This document shows positions 51,403 to 59,876 of a stretch of DNA of 64,000 nucleotides, one piece after another. A model generated the notes under the pieces. That model was not told the DNA's origin. It did not search any database and saw only the letters and a list, made by a program, of their open reading frames with translations. Within the stretch, counting starts at the first letter, position 1, and the number at the start of each line of letters is the position of its first letter. The position numbers were made by a program, and so were the translations under genes. Source of the stretch: CAVZCC01 sp963773765 (GTDB taxonomy: Bacteria > Actinomycetota > Acidimicrobiia > Acidimicrobiales > Microtrichaceae); contig CAVZCC010000005.1 in the NCBI GenBank assembly GCA_963773765.1, positions 682,001-746,000 on the forward strand, given 5' to 3'.

Positions 51403-51478
51403 GTAGGCACCTCCTCGTCGCCGTCTGGTCTTCCTGCCACCCCGTCCGAAATCGGGACGTGGTGATCGGAGGTCACGG

Positions 51479-51871
51479 TCAGCCGAGTGCCTTGGCCTTC
51501 AGGGCGTCGAACTCCTGCTGGCTGATGGTGCCCGCGTCCAGGAGCTGCTTGGCCTGGTCGATCTGATGTGCCGGCGATGTCCCGGTTGCCGTGGCCTGGA
51601 CGTAGTCGTTGAAGTCGGCCTGAGCCTGCTGCTGCTGGGCCATGGCGCGCCGGGCCATGCCGTCGCCGCGGGCGATCAAGTAGATGAACGCCGTCAGGAA
51701 CGGTACGAGGACCAAGAAGAGGACCCATGCAGCCTTGGCCCATCCGCTCGTGTCATGGTCGCTGAAGAGGTCCCCGAGGATCCGGAACAGGATCATCAGG
51801 TACATGAAGATGAAGAAGAACGCCAGGGTGGTCCAGAGGATCTCTCCGAGGTTGACGTCTGCGAGCAACAT
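51479..51871 (-). CDS. PLDc_N-like membrane protein with C-terminal SHOCT domain
   Basis: 130 residues. Two membrane helices (ILWTTLAFFFIFMYLMILF and WAKAAWVLFLVLVPFLTAFIYLI) with the intervening DLFSDHDTSG loop as in PLDc_N proteins, a Gln-rich linker and a C-terminal SHOCT motif (IDQAKQLLDAGTISQQEFDALKAKAL). Such proteins are typical of actinobacterial stress loci. ATG 51871 behind GAGGAAAG. Motif copy a lies 130 bp upstream. Confidence 0.82.
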   Translation of the reverse strand: MLLADVNLGEILWTTLAFFFIFMYLMILFRILGDLFSDHDTSGWAKAAWVLFLVLVPFLTAFIYLIARGDGMARRAMAQQQQAQADFNDYVQATATGTSPAHQIDQAKQLLDAGTISQQEFDALKAKALG

Positions 51872-52002
51872 GGTGGTTCTTTCCTCGTTCGGATCGAACC
51901 CCGGTGGGGGTTCACGACTTCGATTGTGCAGTGTGACAGAAGCGAAGCGACCCGACTGGAGGCACCTCAGGAGCAGTATCCGCTGAGGTCGGTGCCGCCA
52001 CA

Positions 52003-52019
52003 TCACCCGCGGAGGATGA
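52003..52019 (-). promoter_or_regulatory. Island motif copy a (TCATCC-N5-GGGTGA)
   Basis: Read on the minus strand, preceded by GAT; points at the SHOCT gene, 131 bp upstream of its ATG. A GATACT box lies 22 nt downstream. Confidence 0.6.
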
Positions 52020-52074
52020 ATCCCCTGAAACGGCGAGTGGCCCGGCAATCGCTCCGGGGCGGTTCGGGCTCACA

Positions 52075-54699
52075 TCACAGGAGTCCGAGGTCCGTTGCGC
52101 GCTTCACGGCTGCATCTCGGTCGGGCGCGTCGAGCTTCCTGTAGATGTTCCGGACGTGCGTCTTCACGGTGTTGACCGACACGAACAGCTCGGCGGCGAT
52201 GTCTGCGTTGGTCAGCCTGGAGGGGAGGAACTCCAGCACGGAGAGCTCCCTGTCGCTGAGCGGCTCCACCAACTGCGACTGACGTTCGCGACGGGCTGCG
52301 GCGACCGCCGCGGCGTCCTTCAGCGAGCGCACGAACGGTGATCGGCCCCGCGCACGTGTCGCCAGAAGGCGGAGGCACCTCGGGACGTCCAGGAAGGGCC
52401 TCGAGAGCGCTTCCCCCTCGGCCCGGGCCACCGCCTCCAGCAACGCTTGGGTCGCTGCGCTGTGGTCGCCTTCGGACTCGAGCACCAACGCGGTCCGGAT
52501 CGAGTGCTCGACCGTCTCGGTCAGGTTCCATCCAGGTGGACGCCACCCGTCGAGAGCCTTGCGGGCCGCGGCGACGTCGCCCGTTGCGAGATCGTGGTCG
52601 ATCCGAACCGGGGACATGCCGGGCGCACCCATAGACCCCAGCAGAATCGATCGGGCCGCCGGGAGCTGGCCTGCAGTGACGAGAAGCTGCGCCTCCAATG
52701 CTCGTCGAGCGTTCACGATCAGTGGTGGAGCGACTCCGGACGCCGACGGCTGCCGGAGGGCCGCCAGCGGCCGGCGTGGTTCGTTCCTGGCAGTGTCCAG
52801 GCGGGCGTCCAGGAGCTGCTGCATGTGGTGGACGGTCGCCCTCCCGAGGAGTTGGCTTCGTCTGCCGGAATCGGCCAAGAAGCGGACGGCAGCGGCAAGA
52901 TCGTGGCGCTCGAGCGCAACCAGGCCCCGGGTGAAGTAGGCGTAGACGAGCGCCTGGTGGTTCGACACGCCGGCGGCAGCACCTGCGGCGAAGGCGGCGT
53001 CCGCGAGTTGTTGCGCCTCGTTCAGGTGACCGGTCCAGGCCCGGGCCAGGCCGAAGGCACCGAGCACGTTGATCTTCCAGACCACGTACTGGGTGCCGGG
53101 CAGCGTACGGGCATGGTCGAACCCCGAAACGCTGCCGTCGAGGTCTCCCTGATGGAAGTGGGCCAGCGCCGACATGAACTCGGCCATGGTCTCGATCGAG
53201 TCCGCCCCCCCGATCCCGATGAAGTCGGCGACCTCGGTCCGGTTGACGACTCCCAGGAGCTCGAGCGCTGATCCCGCCGCCTTGAGCACCTCCTCCGGAC
53301 TCAGGTCATCGAGCCCGAGACATGCGTACAGGGCATCAGCTGCTGCCCGTTCGCCCGGGAGGACATCCGTTCGCCGGCCAAGCTGCCGGTAGGTCTCGGC
53401 GCCAGCGACGGACTCGCCGGCCGCCACCTGGGCGGCGAGGAGGTTCACTCCCACGGACGCAGGCGCCTCCCGCGTGCGCTGGTCGATCACGGAGAGCCAA
53501 CGCACCAACGTCGCGGACTCGCCCCGCTCGAAGAACCGCTGTCCCACTTCGGCGACCACATCGAAGGCCAGTGCGGGTTGATCGGCAGCCAGGAACTGCT
53601 CGATCGCCTCTGCCGGATACCCGTGCGACCTGAACCAGCCTGCGGCAGATCGCCGCAGGCCACCTTCATCCTCCGGTCGCTCCATCTGGAGCTGGTAGCG
53701 AAGCAGATCAGCAAAGAGAGGGTGGTAGCGATACCGGTCACCGTTGCGGTCGAGGGGGACCAGGAACAACGAACGGCTTGCCGCCAGAGCCAACAGTTCA
53801 TGAGCGCTGTCGTCGCCGGTCACGGCGTCGCACAGGTCCGCCGTCAGCCAGGGGAGCACTGACGTGGACAGGAGGAACCGGCGGGTGTCCTCGTCCTGGC
53901 TGTCGAGCACCTCTTCGGTGAGGTATTCGACGACCAGCCGGTCGGTCCCGGCGAAGGCCTCCACGAACGCGGCTGGGTCTGAGATCGTCTGGAGCGAGAT
54001 CGCGGCGAGCTGCAGCCCGGCGGCCCACCCATCGGTCCGGGCGACCAACGATTCGGTCTCGTCGTCGGGCAACTCGCGTCCGGCGACGGCTGTCAACAGG
54101 TGGCGGCCTTCGTCCGTATCGAAGGCGAGCTCCTCCGAGCGGATCTCCACGAGCCGCGCCGCCATGCGCATCTCCATGAGCCGGAACGGTGGGTCCCACC
54201 GGGCAGCGATCAAGACCTTCGAGTTCTCGGGCAGGTTGCCGATCAGGTGATCGAGGTCATGACTGAGCGACACGTTGTCCAGGACGTGGGCATCGTCGAA
54301 CACGATGACCAGATCTCGGGGTTGCACCCTCAGCTCGCGGATGAGGCCCTCGACGAAGAGGCTCCCGAGGGCGGCTCCACCCGTCATCACCAGCTGGTCC
54401 ACGCCGGCTCCGAACTGCGGGAGCACGGAGCGGATCGCTGCCAGGAGGGCGGCGGCGAACACCACCGCGTCGTTGTGGGACGGCGTGAGGGCGACGGAGC
54501 ACACAGCCAGATCCGGGCGTGCGGCTGACCACTGCGACAGCAGCACCGACTTGCCGGAACCCGCAGGTGCGACCAGGAGTCCGGCGCCCCCGGGCGGGAC
54601 GCGGTTGAGGCGGTCCTCCAGACGCCGACGCGACACGGCGAAGGATGGGATCCGGGTGGGACTTCCCGGCAGAAGCCCGTCTGCCGGATCCAGTCCCAT
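52075..54699 (-). CDS. LuxR-family ATPase regulator of the MalT/LAL type
   Basis: 874 residues. N-terminal STAND ATPase with Walker A VAPAGSGKSVLLSQW and Walker B DLVIVFDDAHVLDN, a long helical-repeat middle (about 330-790) that senses an inducer in MalT, and a C-terminal LuxR helix-turn-helix (PLSDRELSVLEFL, LTNADIAAELFVSVNTVKTH, VRNIYRKL). The best candidate for the factor that reads the TCAYCC-N5-GGRTGA motif (inference). Start ATG 54699 inside a MGLDPADGLLPG leader; no strong ribosome site. Confidence 0.92.
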   Translation of the reverse strand: MGLDPADGLLPGSPTRIPSFAVSRRRLEDRLNRVPPGGAGLLVAPAGSGKSVLLSQWSAARPDLAVCSVALTPSHNDAVVFAAALLAAIRSVLPQFGAGVDQLVMTGGAALGSLFVEGLIRELRVQPRDLVIVFDDAHVLDNVSLSHDLDHLIGNLPENSKVLIAARWDPPFRLMEMRMAARLVEIRSEELAFDTDEGRHLLTAVAGRELPDDETESLVARTDGWAAGLQLAAISLQTISDPAAFVEAFAGTDRLVVEYLTEEVLDSQDEDTRRFLLSTSVLPWLTADLCDAVTGDDSAHELLALAASRSLFLVPLDRNGDRYRYHPLFADLLRYQLQMERPEDEGGLRRSAAGWFRSHGYPAEAIEQFLAADQPALAFDVVAEVGQRFFERGESATLVRWLSVIDQRTREAPASVGVNLLAAQVAAGESVAGAETYRQLGRRTDVLPGERAAADALYACLGLDDLSPEEVLKAAGSALELLGVVNRTEVADFIGIGGADSIETMAEFMSALAHFHQGDLDGSVSGFDHARTLPGTQYVVWKINVLGAFGLARAWTGHLNEAQQLADAAFAAGAAAGVSNHQALVYAYFTRGLVALERHDLAAAVRFLADSGRRSQLLGRATVHHMQQLLDARLDTARNEPRRPLAALRQPSASGVAPPLIVNARRALEAQLLVTAGQLPAARSILLGSMGAPGMSPVRIDHDLATGDVAAARKALDGWRPPGWNLTETVEHSIRTALVLESEGDHSAATQALLEAVARAEGEALSRPFLDVPRCLRLLATRARGRSPFVRSLKDAAAVAAARRERQSQLVEPLSDRELSVLEFLPSRLTNADIAAELFVSVNTVKTHVRNIYRKLDAPDRDAAVKRATDLGLL

Positions 54700-54752
54700 C
54701 AGGACAGCCTGTCAAGGCCCCTTCCGAGCCGCAACTGACCGGGGCGGGGAGC

Positions 54753-54962
54753 TCAGGCGTCGTCCAGACGGCGCACCTCGATGAGGTCCACCCGGAGGTC
54801 CTGGAGCCGGTGCAGCGTCCCGTGAAGCGCCGCCTGGTCCACGACCGTGCCGACCAAGCGCGTTTCGCCGGGCTGAGCCGGCAGGAGGTCGAAACTCCCC
54901 AGAGCGGCGAGCAGAACCGGGCTGGGGTTGCCGGCGACGACGATCTCATACCGTGCGGGCAT
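54753..54962 (-). CDS. Small partner protein of the LuxR regulator
   Basis: 69 residues, soluble. YEIVVAGNPSPVLLAALGSF, LPAQPGETRLVGTVVDQAALHGTLHRLQDL and IEVRRL: a compact alpha-beta protein. I recall the same small protein beside LAL-type LuxR genes in other actinobacteria; role unknown, possibly a modulator. ATG 54962 behind GGAGGG; an in-frame ATG at 55073 would overlap motif copy b. 53 bp upstream of the regulator. Confidence 0.8.
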   Translation of the reverse strand: MPARYEIVVAGNPSPVLLAALGSFDLLPAQPGETRLVGTVVDQAALHGTLHRLQDLRVDLIEVRRLDDA

Positions 54963-55082
54963 CTGCCCTCCGCTCCTCGACGCGATCCGTGACGGGTGCC
55001 GCCCCGATGTGAACCGCCGGACGTCCCCCGGATGGGCTGGCATCCGCTGCGATGATCGTGCACCCAGACTCACCGAATTCGC

Positions 55083-55099
55083 TCACCCCCGCCGGGTGA
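55083..55099 (-). promoter_or_regulatory. Island motif copy b (TCACCC-N5-GGGTGA)
   Basis: Minus strand preceded by GAA; 120 bp before the start of the small partner gene, so it would drive the partner-regulator operon (autoregulation). A GATCAT box follows 25 nt downstream. Confidence 0.6.
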
Positions 55100-55154
55100 T
55101 TCGGCGATGCGACTCCGAGCGCAGTGGTCTCAGAAGTGACGACCATCGGTCCAC

Positions 55155-56774
55155 TCAACCGAAGTCGACGCCCTCGATCGGCGCGGCCGGGGTGATGTCC
55201 GGGAGGCGCATCATGCGCAGCGAGTTGGCGAGGCCGAGGAGCGCAGCGACGGCGGGCACGAGGAGCGCGACCTGCAGGGAGAGGTTCCTGGCATCGGTGT
55301 TGATGCTGAGGACGGCGTCCTGGACGTCCTGGGGCTGATCGGAGATCTGCTGCTGGAGCTGGGTGTTGCTCATGACCTCCGCGTCGGTCTCCATCTCGGT
55401 CGCGATCTGCTGTTGCTGTGCCGGGGGGATCACGGTGCTGGACTCGGTCATGTTGGTGAAGCCCAGGGCGAGGGCCCAGAGCATGATGCCGCCGGCCATG
55501 GCGAGCCCGAACGAGAGTCCGAAGGAGCCGGACGCGGAGTTCACGCCGGCGGCCTCGCTGATGCGGTCTTCGGAGATGGGGGCGAGGGTGAAGTTGTTGA
55601 GCTGCGACACGAGCAGACCCAGCCCCGAGCCGGTGACGAGCAGCGGGATGACCAGGTACCAGCCCGAGTCGATCCTGGGCACGAGGGGGATGATGGCAGC
55701 CATCCCGACGGCGGCGAGCGCGAACCCGGCCAGCACGATGCGAGCCGGGCGACGCTTGCCGGCCTTCCTGCCGGCCAGCATGGCCATGGCAAACATGGAC
55801 AACGACAGGGGCGCCAGCGACAGGCCGGTCTGCATGGCGTTGTACTCGAGGGTCATCTGCAGGAACAGCGGCAGGGCGATCATGGCCCCGCCCAGGGTGA
55901 CGTTCTGGAGCATCTGCTGCGAGACGCCGATGCGGAAGTTCAGGTGCCGGAACAGATCAGGGTCGAGCAGTGTCGGCTTGCCCTCGCGCTTGCGCCGGAC
56001 GAGCCAGTAGGCGAGGGCGGCGAGGGCAACGGCGCCGATGGCCATCAGGAGGCCGACGAACTCGCCGCCCTCCTGCCAGACGAGGATGCCCAGAACGACA
56101 CCGCCCATGCCGACGACCGACAGGAAGGCGCCCACCAGGTCGACCCGCCGCGGTCCCGTGTAGGGGACGTCCTTGACGAGACGGATCTGCGACAGGATGA
56201 CGGCGATGATGACGGCCTCGAGGCCGAAGCCGACCCGCCATGACAGGAAGGTCGTGACGAACCCGCCGAGGAGCGGGCCGATGGCGGCGGCGATGGCGGC
56301 AGCGGCGCCGACCAGGGCGTAGGTCTTCTTCTGGGCCGCCCCTTCGAAGTTGCCGTGGATGAGCGACTGCATGGCCGGCAGCAGCAGCGAGGCGCCGAGC
56401 CCGCCGACGATGGCCCAGAAGATGACGACCGCGGTGAGGCTCTGGGCCAGGGTCATGGCAAGGGCGCCGACTGCGTACGCGCACAGGCCGATCACGTAGG
56501 CCCGTTTCCGGCCCATGAGATCACCCATCTTGGAGTTGATCAGGATGAACGCGGCTGACACCAATGCCTCGAGGGCGATCGCGGACTGCACGCCGCTGGC
56601 CGTTGTGTCGAGGTCCTGGACGACCGCTGAGATCGACACGTTCATCAACGACGTGTCGACCACGAGCACGAACATCGCTGCCGCCAGGAGCAGCGAGAGT
56701 CGCGGGTTCCCCGCTCCCGCTCCCTCGGCAGCAGAGCTGTCGTCAGGACCGCTGACGCTCGCGTCTGATGTCAC
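55155..56774 (-). CDS. MFS exporter, DHA2 (EmrB/QacA) family
   Basis: 539 residues, 14 membrane segments. MFVLVVDTSLMNVSI in TM1 (motif D1), KMGDLMGRKRAYVIGL (motif A), and a WRVGF-type motif C. A Gln-rich extracytoplasmic loop near residues 450-490 (AQQQQIATEMETDAE). Probably exports toxic cations or drugs by proton antiport. ATG 56774. Part of the island. Confidence 0.9.
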   Translation of the reverse strand: MTSDASVSGPDDSSAAEGAGAGNPRLSLLLAAAMFVLVVDTSLMNVSISAVVQDLDTTASGVQSAIALEALVSAAFILINSKMGDLMGRKRAYVIGLCAYAVGALAMTLAQSLTAVVIFWAIVGGLGASLLLPAMQSLIHGNFEGAAQKKTYALVGAAAAIAAAIGPLLGGFVTTFLSWRVGFGLEAVIIAVILSQIRLVKDVPYTGPRRVDLVGAFLSVVGMGGVVLGILVWQEGGEFVGLLMAIGAVALAALAYWLVRRKREGKPTLLDPDLFRHLNFRIGVSQQMLQNVTLGGAMIALPLFLQMTLEYNAMQTGLSLAPLSLSMFAMAMLAGRKAGKRRPARIVLAGFALAAVGMAAIIPLVPRIDSGWYLVIPLLVTGSGLGLLVSQLNNFTLAPISEDRISEAAGVNSASGSFGLSFGLAMAGGIMLWALALGFTNMTESSTVIPPAQQQQIATEMETDAEVMSNTQLQQQISDQPQDVQDAVLSINTDARNLSLQVALLVPAVAALLGLANSLRMMRLPDITPAAPIEGVDFG

Positions 56775-56880
56775 GTGGACATCCTTCCATCAGTGTGACG
56801 GTGTGAGGCCCGTGAAACATCGGGCCGGTCGAGTGTCAGTTCCGCTCGACCGGCCCGATGACTCCGTCGCTCCCGTCGGT

Positions 56881-57291
56881 TCAGCTGGTCTTCATCTCGC
56901 TGCCGTGTGCCGTCAGCGCCCAGATGACGAGGACGCCGATGACCATGACGGTGAGCGCCCAGATCGGGTACACGGGGATGAAGAAGAAGTTCACGATGAT
57001 GCTGAGGGCGGCCAGAACGACGGCGATCGTGCGGGCGAAGAGGTTGCCGGACAGCAGGCCGATCCCGCAGAAGAACACGATGGCGCCCCAGATCAACATG
57101 ATCCAGCCCCACGTGGTGATGTCGAAGTAGACGGCGCCCTTGTTGCCCCACACCACCCAGTCGTCGTTGAGCAGTGCGATCAGCCCGTAGAACGCGTTGA
57201 GGGCTCCGCCGACCATCATCATCACGGACGCGAAGACGATCCATCCGGTCCAACCCGTTCTGGCTTCTGTTCCGTACGTCTGTTCACTCAT
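56881..57291 (-). CDS. DUF7144-like four-helix membrane protein
   Basis: 136 residues, four membrane segments: GWIVFASVMMMVGGALNAFYG, WGWIMLIWGAIVFFCGIGL, RTIAVVLAALSIIVNFFFIPVYP and WALTVMVIGVLVIWAL. This pattern (YG loop, WVVWGNKG, FFIPVYPIW) is the DUF7144 family; function unknown. ATG 57291. Motif copy c is 61 bp upstream. Confidence 0.85.
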   Translation of the reverse strand: MSEQTYGTEARTGWTGWIVFASVMMMVGGALNAFYGLIALLNDDWVVWGNKGAVYFDITTWGWIMLIWGAIVFFCGIGLLSGNLFARTIAVVLAALSIIVNFFFIPVYPIWALTVMVIGVLVIWALTAHGSEMKTS

Positions 57292-57351
57292 GTGCTGCTC
57301 CCTTCGTCGGTCCCAACGGTCCCATCGTCCGGCCCCGGAGCGTCCGGCGCA

Positions 57352-57368
57352 TCATCCTTCGCGGATGA
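57352..57368 (-). promoter_or_regulatory. Island motif copy c (TCATCC-N5-GGATGA)
   Basis: Minus strand preceded by GAT; lies between the divergent DUF7144 gene (61 bp away) and sulP (61 bp to its first ATG), so it could serve both. Confidence 0.6.
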
Positions 57369-57428
57369 ATCGGCCCAGCGGCCACCCGTGCGAGGATGAC
57401 CCAGGTCAGGCCGGCGGCGAAGGGAAGG

Positions 57429-59181
57429 ATGCAGGTGGCACCTGAGCAGACCGGGCGTTCGAGTGCCCTCCAGCGGTGGGTGCCGTGGGTACCGAATGGT
57501 CCGCACCTACGAACGTGGATGGCTGCGGTTCGACCTGGTGGCCGGCGTCGTGCTCGCCGCGATCCTCGTGCCGCAGGGCATGGCGTACGCCGAGCTGGCC
57601 GGGCTGCCGCCGGTCACCGGCCTCTACACGACGATCGCCTGCCTGGTCGGCTACGCGATCTTCGGGCCGTCCCGGGTGCTGGTGCTCGGGCCGGACTCGT
57701 CGATCTCGCCGCTGATCTTCGCCGCGATCACGCCGCTGGTCCTCGCCGGCGACGACCCCGGCAAGGCCATCGCGCTGGCCGGGATGCTCGCGGTGATGGT
57801 CGGCCTCATCGAGATCGGGCTGGGGCTCGGCAAGCTCGGGCTTCGTCGCCGGCCTGCTCTCCAAGGAGGTCCAGGTCGGCTACATGAACGGCCTGGGCAT
57901 CACCATCATCGTCGGCCAGCTCCCGAAGCTGTTCGGCTTCTCGACCGACGCCGACGGGTTCGTCGACGAGGTCCGCCAGTTCGTCACCAACCTCGACCAG
58001 ACCGACAGGACCGACGCTGGTGCTCGGGCGCCGCCGTGCTCGCCGCTGCTGCTCGTGCTGCCCCGGTTCACCACCAAGATCCCGGCGGTGCTCGTCGCCG
58101 TCGTCGGCGCCACGGTCGATCTCCGCGGTGCTCGACCTGGCGGCCGAGGGGGTCGCGGTCACCGGCGCCGCTGCCCCAGGGCGTGCCGACGCCGTCGATC
58201 CCCTGGACCAGCGCCGCGGACGTCGGACCGCTGCTCCTCGCCGCGGTCGGCATCACGCTCGTGTCGCTGACCGACACGATCGCCACCGCGACCAGCTTCG
58301 CCGCCCGCCGCGGTGACGAGGTCGACGCCGACCAGGAGATGGTCGGCATGGGCGCCGTCGAACATCGCCGCCGGGCTTCTTCCAGGGCTTCGCCATCTCC
58401 ACCAGCGGCTCACGGACCGCGGTGGCCGAGCAGTCCGGCGCCAAGAGCCAGGTCACCGGTCTGGTCGGCGCCGGGGTGGTCGCTGCTGCTCCTGCTCGTG
58501 TTCCACTCGCTGCTCGCCGACCTGCCCGCAGACCGCGCTGGCCGCCGTGGTCATCGCCGCGGCGCTGTCGCTCACGGACCTGTCGGTGCTGCGCGCGCTA
58601 CGCACGGGTGCGGCGCAGCGCCGCTCGCGCTGTCGCTGATCGCGACCGTCGGGCGTCGTGCTGTTCGGGGTGCTGCAGGGGATCCTCGATCGCCGTCGTG
58701 CTGTCGATCCTGCTGTTCTTCCGGCGCAGCTGGTGGCCACACGGCGAGGTGCTCGGCCAGGTCGACGAGCTCGACGGCTGGCACAGCACCGAGCGCTACC
58801 CCGAGGCGAGCGAGGTCGCCGGGCGTGGTCGTCTACCGCTGGGAGGCGCCGCTGTTCTTCGCCAACTCGAGCATCTTCCTGCGAGCAGGTCCGCGACCTC
58901 GTGCGCGAGCAGGAGTCCGCGCTGGGTGGTGCTCCAGTGCGAAGCCGATCACCGACGTGGACGTCACCGCGGCCGACATGCTGCAGCGACTCGACGTCGA
59001 GCTCAACGCCCAGGGCGTGCACCTGGCGTTCGTCGAGCTGCGAGGGCGGCTCCGGCGACCTCGTGTCGCGGCTACGGCCTGCGACGAGACGCTCGACCGC
59101 GACCACTTCTACCCGAGCATCGAGGCGGCGCTGACCGACATCGCCCACGTTGACAGCGAACCCGGCCCGGACGACCCCTGA
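57429..59181 (+). pseudogene. SulP-family anion transporter, about twenty +1 frameshifts
   Basis: The protein can be followed through all three frames: LQRWVPWVP, GVVLAAILVPQGMAYAELAGLPPVTGLYT, GPSRVLVLGPDSSISPL, GLGITIIVGQLPKLFGF, VGITLVSLTDTIATATSFAARRG, then the C-terminal STAS domain (ITDVDVTAADML). Uncorrected, no frame covers more than a fraction. Breaks lie near 57496, 57839, 58011, 58033, 58051, 58116, 58172, 58356, 58374, 58481, 58528, 58597, 58633, 58652, 58688, 58821, 58887, 58946, 59058, 59078 and 59090; nearly all are one added G or C. Would be a sulfate/bicarbonate carrier. Real decay or local sequencing error is open. ATG 57429 or GTG 57435 after GAAGGGAAGG. Confidence 0.8.
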
Positions 59182-59187
59182 CGACGG

Positions 59188-59361
59188 TCAGCGCCGATCG
59201 TCGCGCCGATCTCCGCGATCGTCGCGACGGTCCTCACGACGGTCACCGCGGCGGCGCACACCATGCGTCACCACTGCGGCGGTGCCCACGACGGCGGCGG
59301 TGCGGGCGACAGGCGCACCAATGACGCCGCGTCGAGCTCTGCGTGCTGGTCGGAGTGGCAT
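59188..59361 (-). CDS. Small basic protein with Arg/Asp tail
   Basis: 57 residues: Arg-rich start, a Gly/Ala/Val segment (GAPVARTAAVVGTAAVVTHGV) and a tail of alternating Arg and Asp (RRGDRREDRRDDRGDRRDDR). Similar small proteins accompany SHOCT genes in actinobacteria. ATG 59361 behind AAGAAGGAG, overlapping the end of the DUF6325 fragment. Function unknown. Confidence 0.6.
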   Translation of the reverse strand: MPLRPARRARRGVIGAPVARTAAVVGTAAVVTHGVRRRGDRREDRRDDRGDRRDDRR

Positions 59362-59362
59362 G

Positions 59363-59620
59363 TCAGTCTCCTTCTTCAGTTTGTGCATCAGCTTCGAAAG
59401 CTGCAATGAGGGCCTGTGTCGGAATGCGTCCGGAGGCAATCAGCTGACCACCGGACTCACGCGCGGCGATCGCGAACGGAGCAGCCCAGGAGTTCTCCCA
59501 GACCAGCACGCCGGCGGCCGACCCCGGCTCCATCGCAGCGGCCAGGTGTTCGACGTCCTCCAGGGCCAGGATCTCGGCCAGCTGACCCTCGAGCGCCTGG
59601 AGCGCTCCGAGGTCAGGTCG
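59363..59620 (-). pseudogene. DUF6325-like fragment, N-terminus missing
   Basis: About 85 residues in one frame: ALQALEGQLAEILALEDV, AAAMEPGSAAGVLVWENSWAAPFA, ESGGQLIASGRIP, the C-terminal half of the DUF6325 family. The N-terminal half (beta-alpha domain) is not found upstream in any frame; the frame is closed by a TGA in front of it, next to motif copy d. No start codon context. Looks like a deletion remnant, with a possible extra base at the junction. Confidence 0.6.
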
Positions 59621-59637
59621 TCATCCCCGTCGGGTGA
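59621..59637 (-). promoter_or_regulatory. Island motif copy d (TCACCC-N5-GGATGA)
   Basis: Minus strand preceded by GAA; adjoins the truncated DUF6325 fragment and faces the small basic gene. Confidence 0.55.
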
Positions 59638-59700
59638 TTCCCCCAGGGGCGGTGGGCCAGGGCCTGGACCAGTCACTGGCCATCGACGACGACCCGGTGA

Positions 59701-59717
59701 TCACCCGCGAAGGATGA
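59701..59717 (+). promoter_or_regulatory. Island motif copy e (TCACCC-N5-GGATGA)
   Basis: Plus strand, 159 bp before the lipid kinase ATG. Its CCGCGAAGGATGA part is identical to copy c read on the minus strand. The 59638-59876 gap holds nothing else I can identify. Confidence 0.6.
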
Positions 59718-59876
59718 CGACACGCCGTACCCAGCGGAGCGACCATCACAACGGAATGTCTTGCGTTCGATCGACGAGACCATGAGGAGCCGCCTGATGC
59801 GCGACCTGGCTGATACGCCACGGGGCATCGATCTGACGGGGACACGCTGGACCGGACCCACCGATGAGGTGCTCCC

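Noticed and set aside
57429..59181. Programmed frameshifting as an explanation for sulP
   Set aside because: No slippery heptamers or stimulatory hairpins at the breaks, and some twenty events in one gene would make expression impossible.
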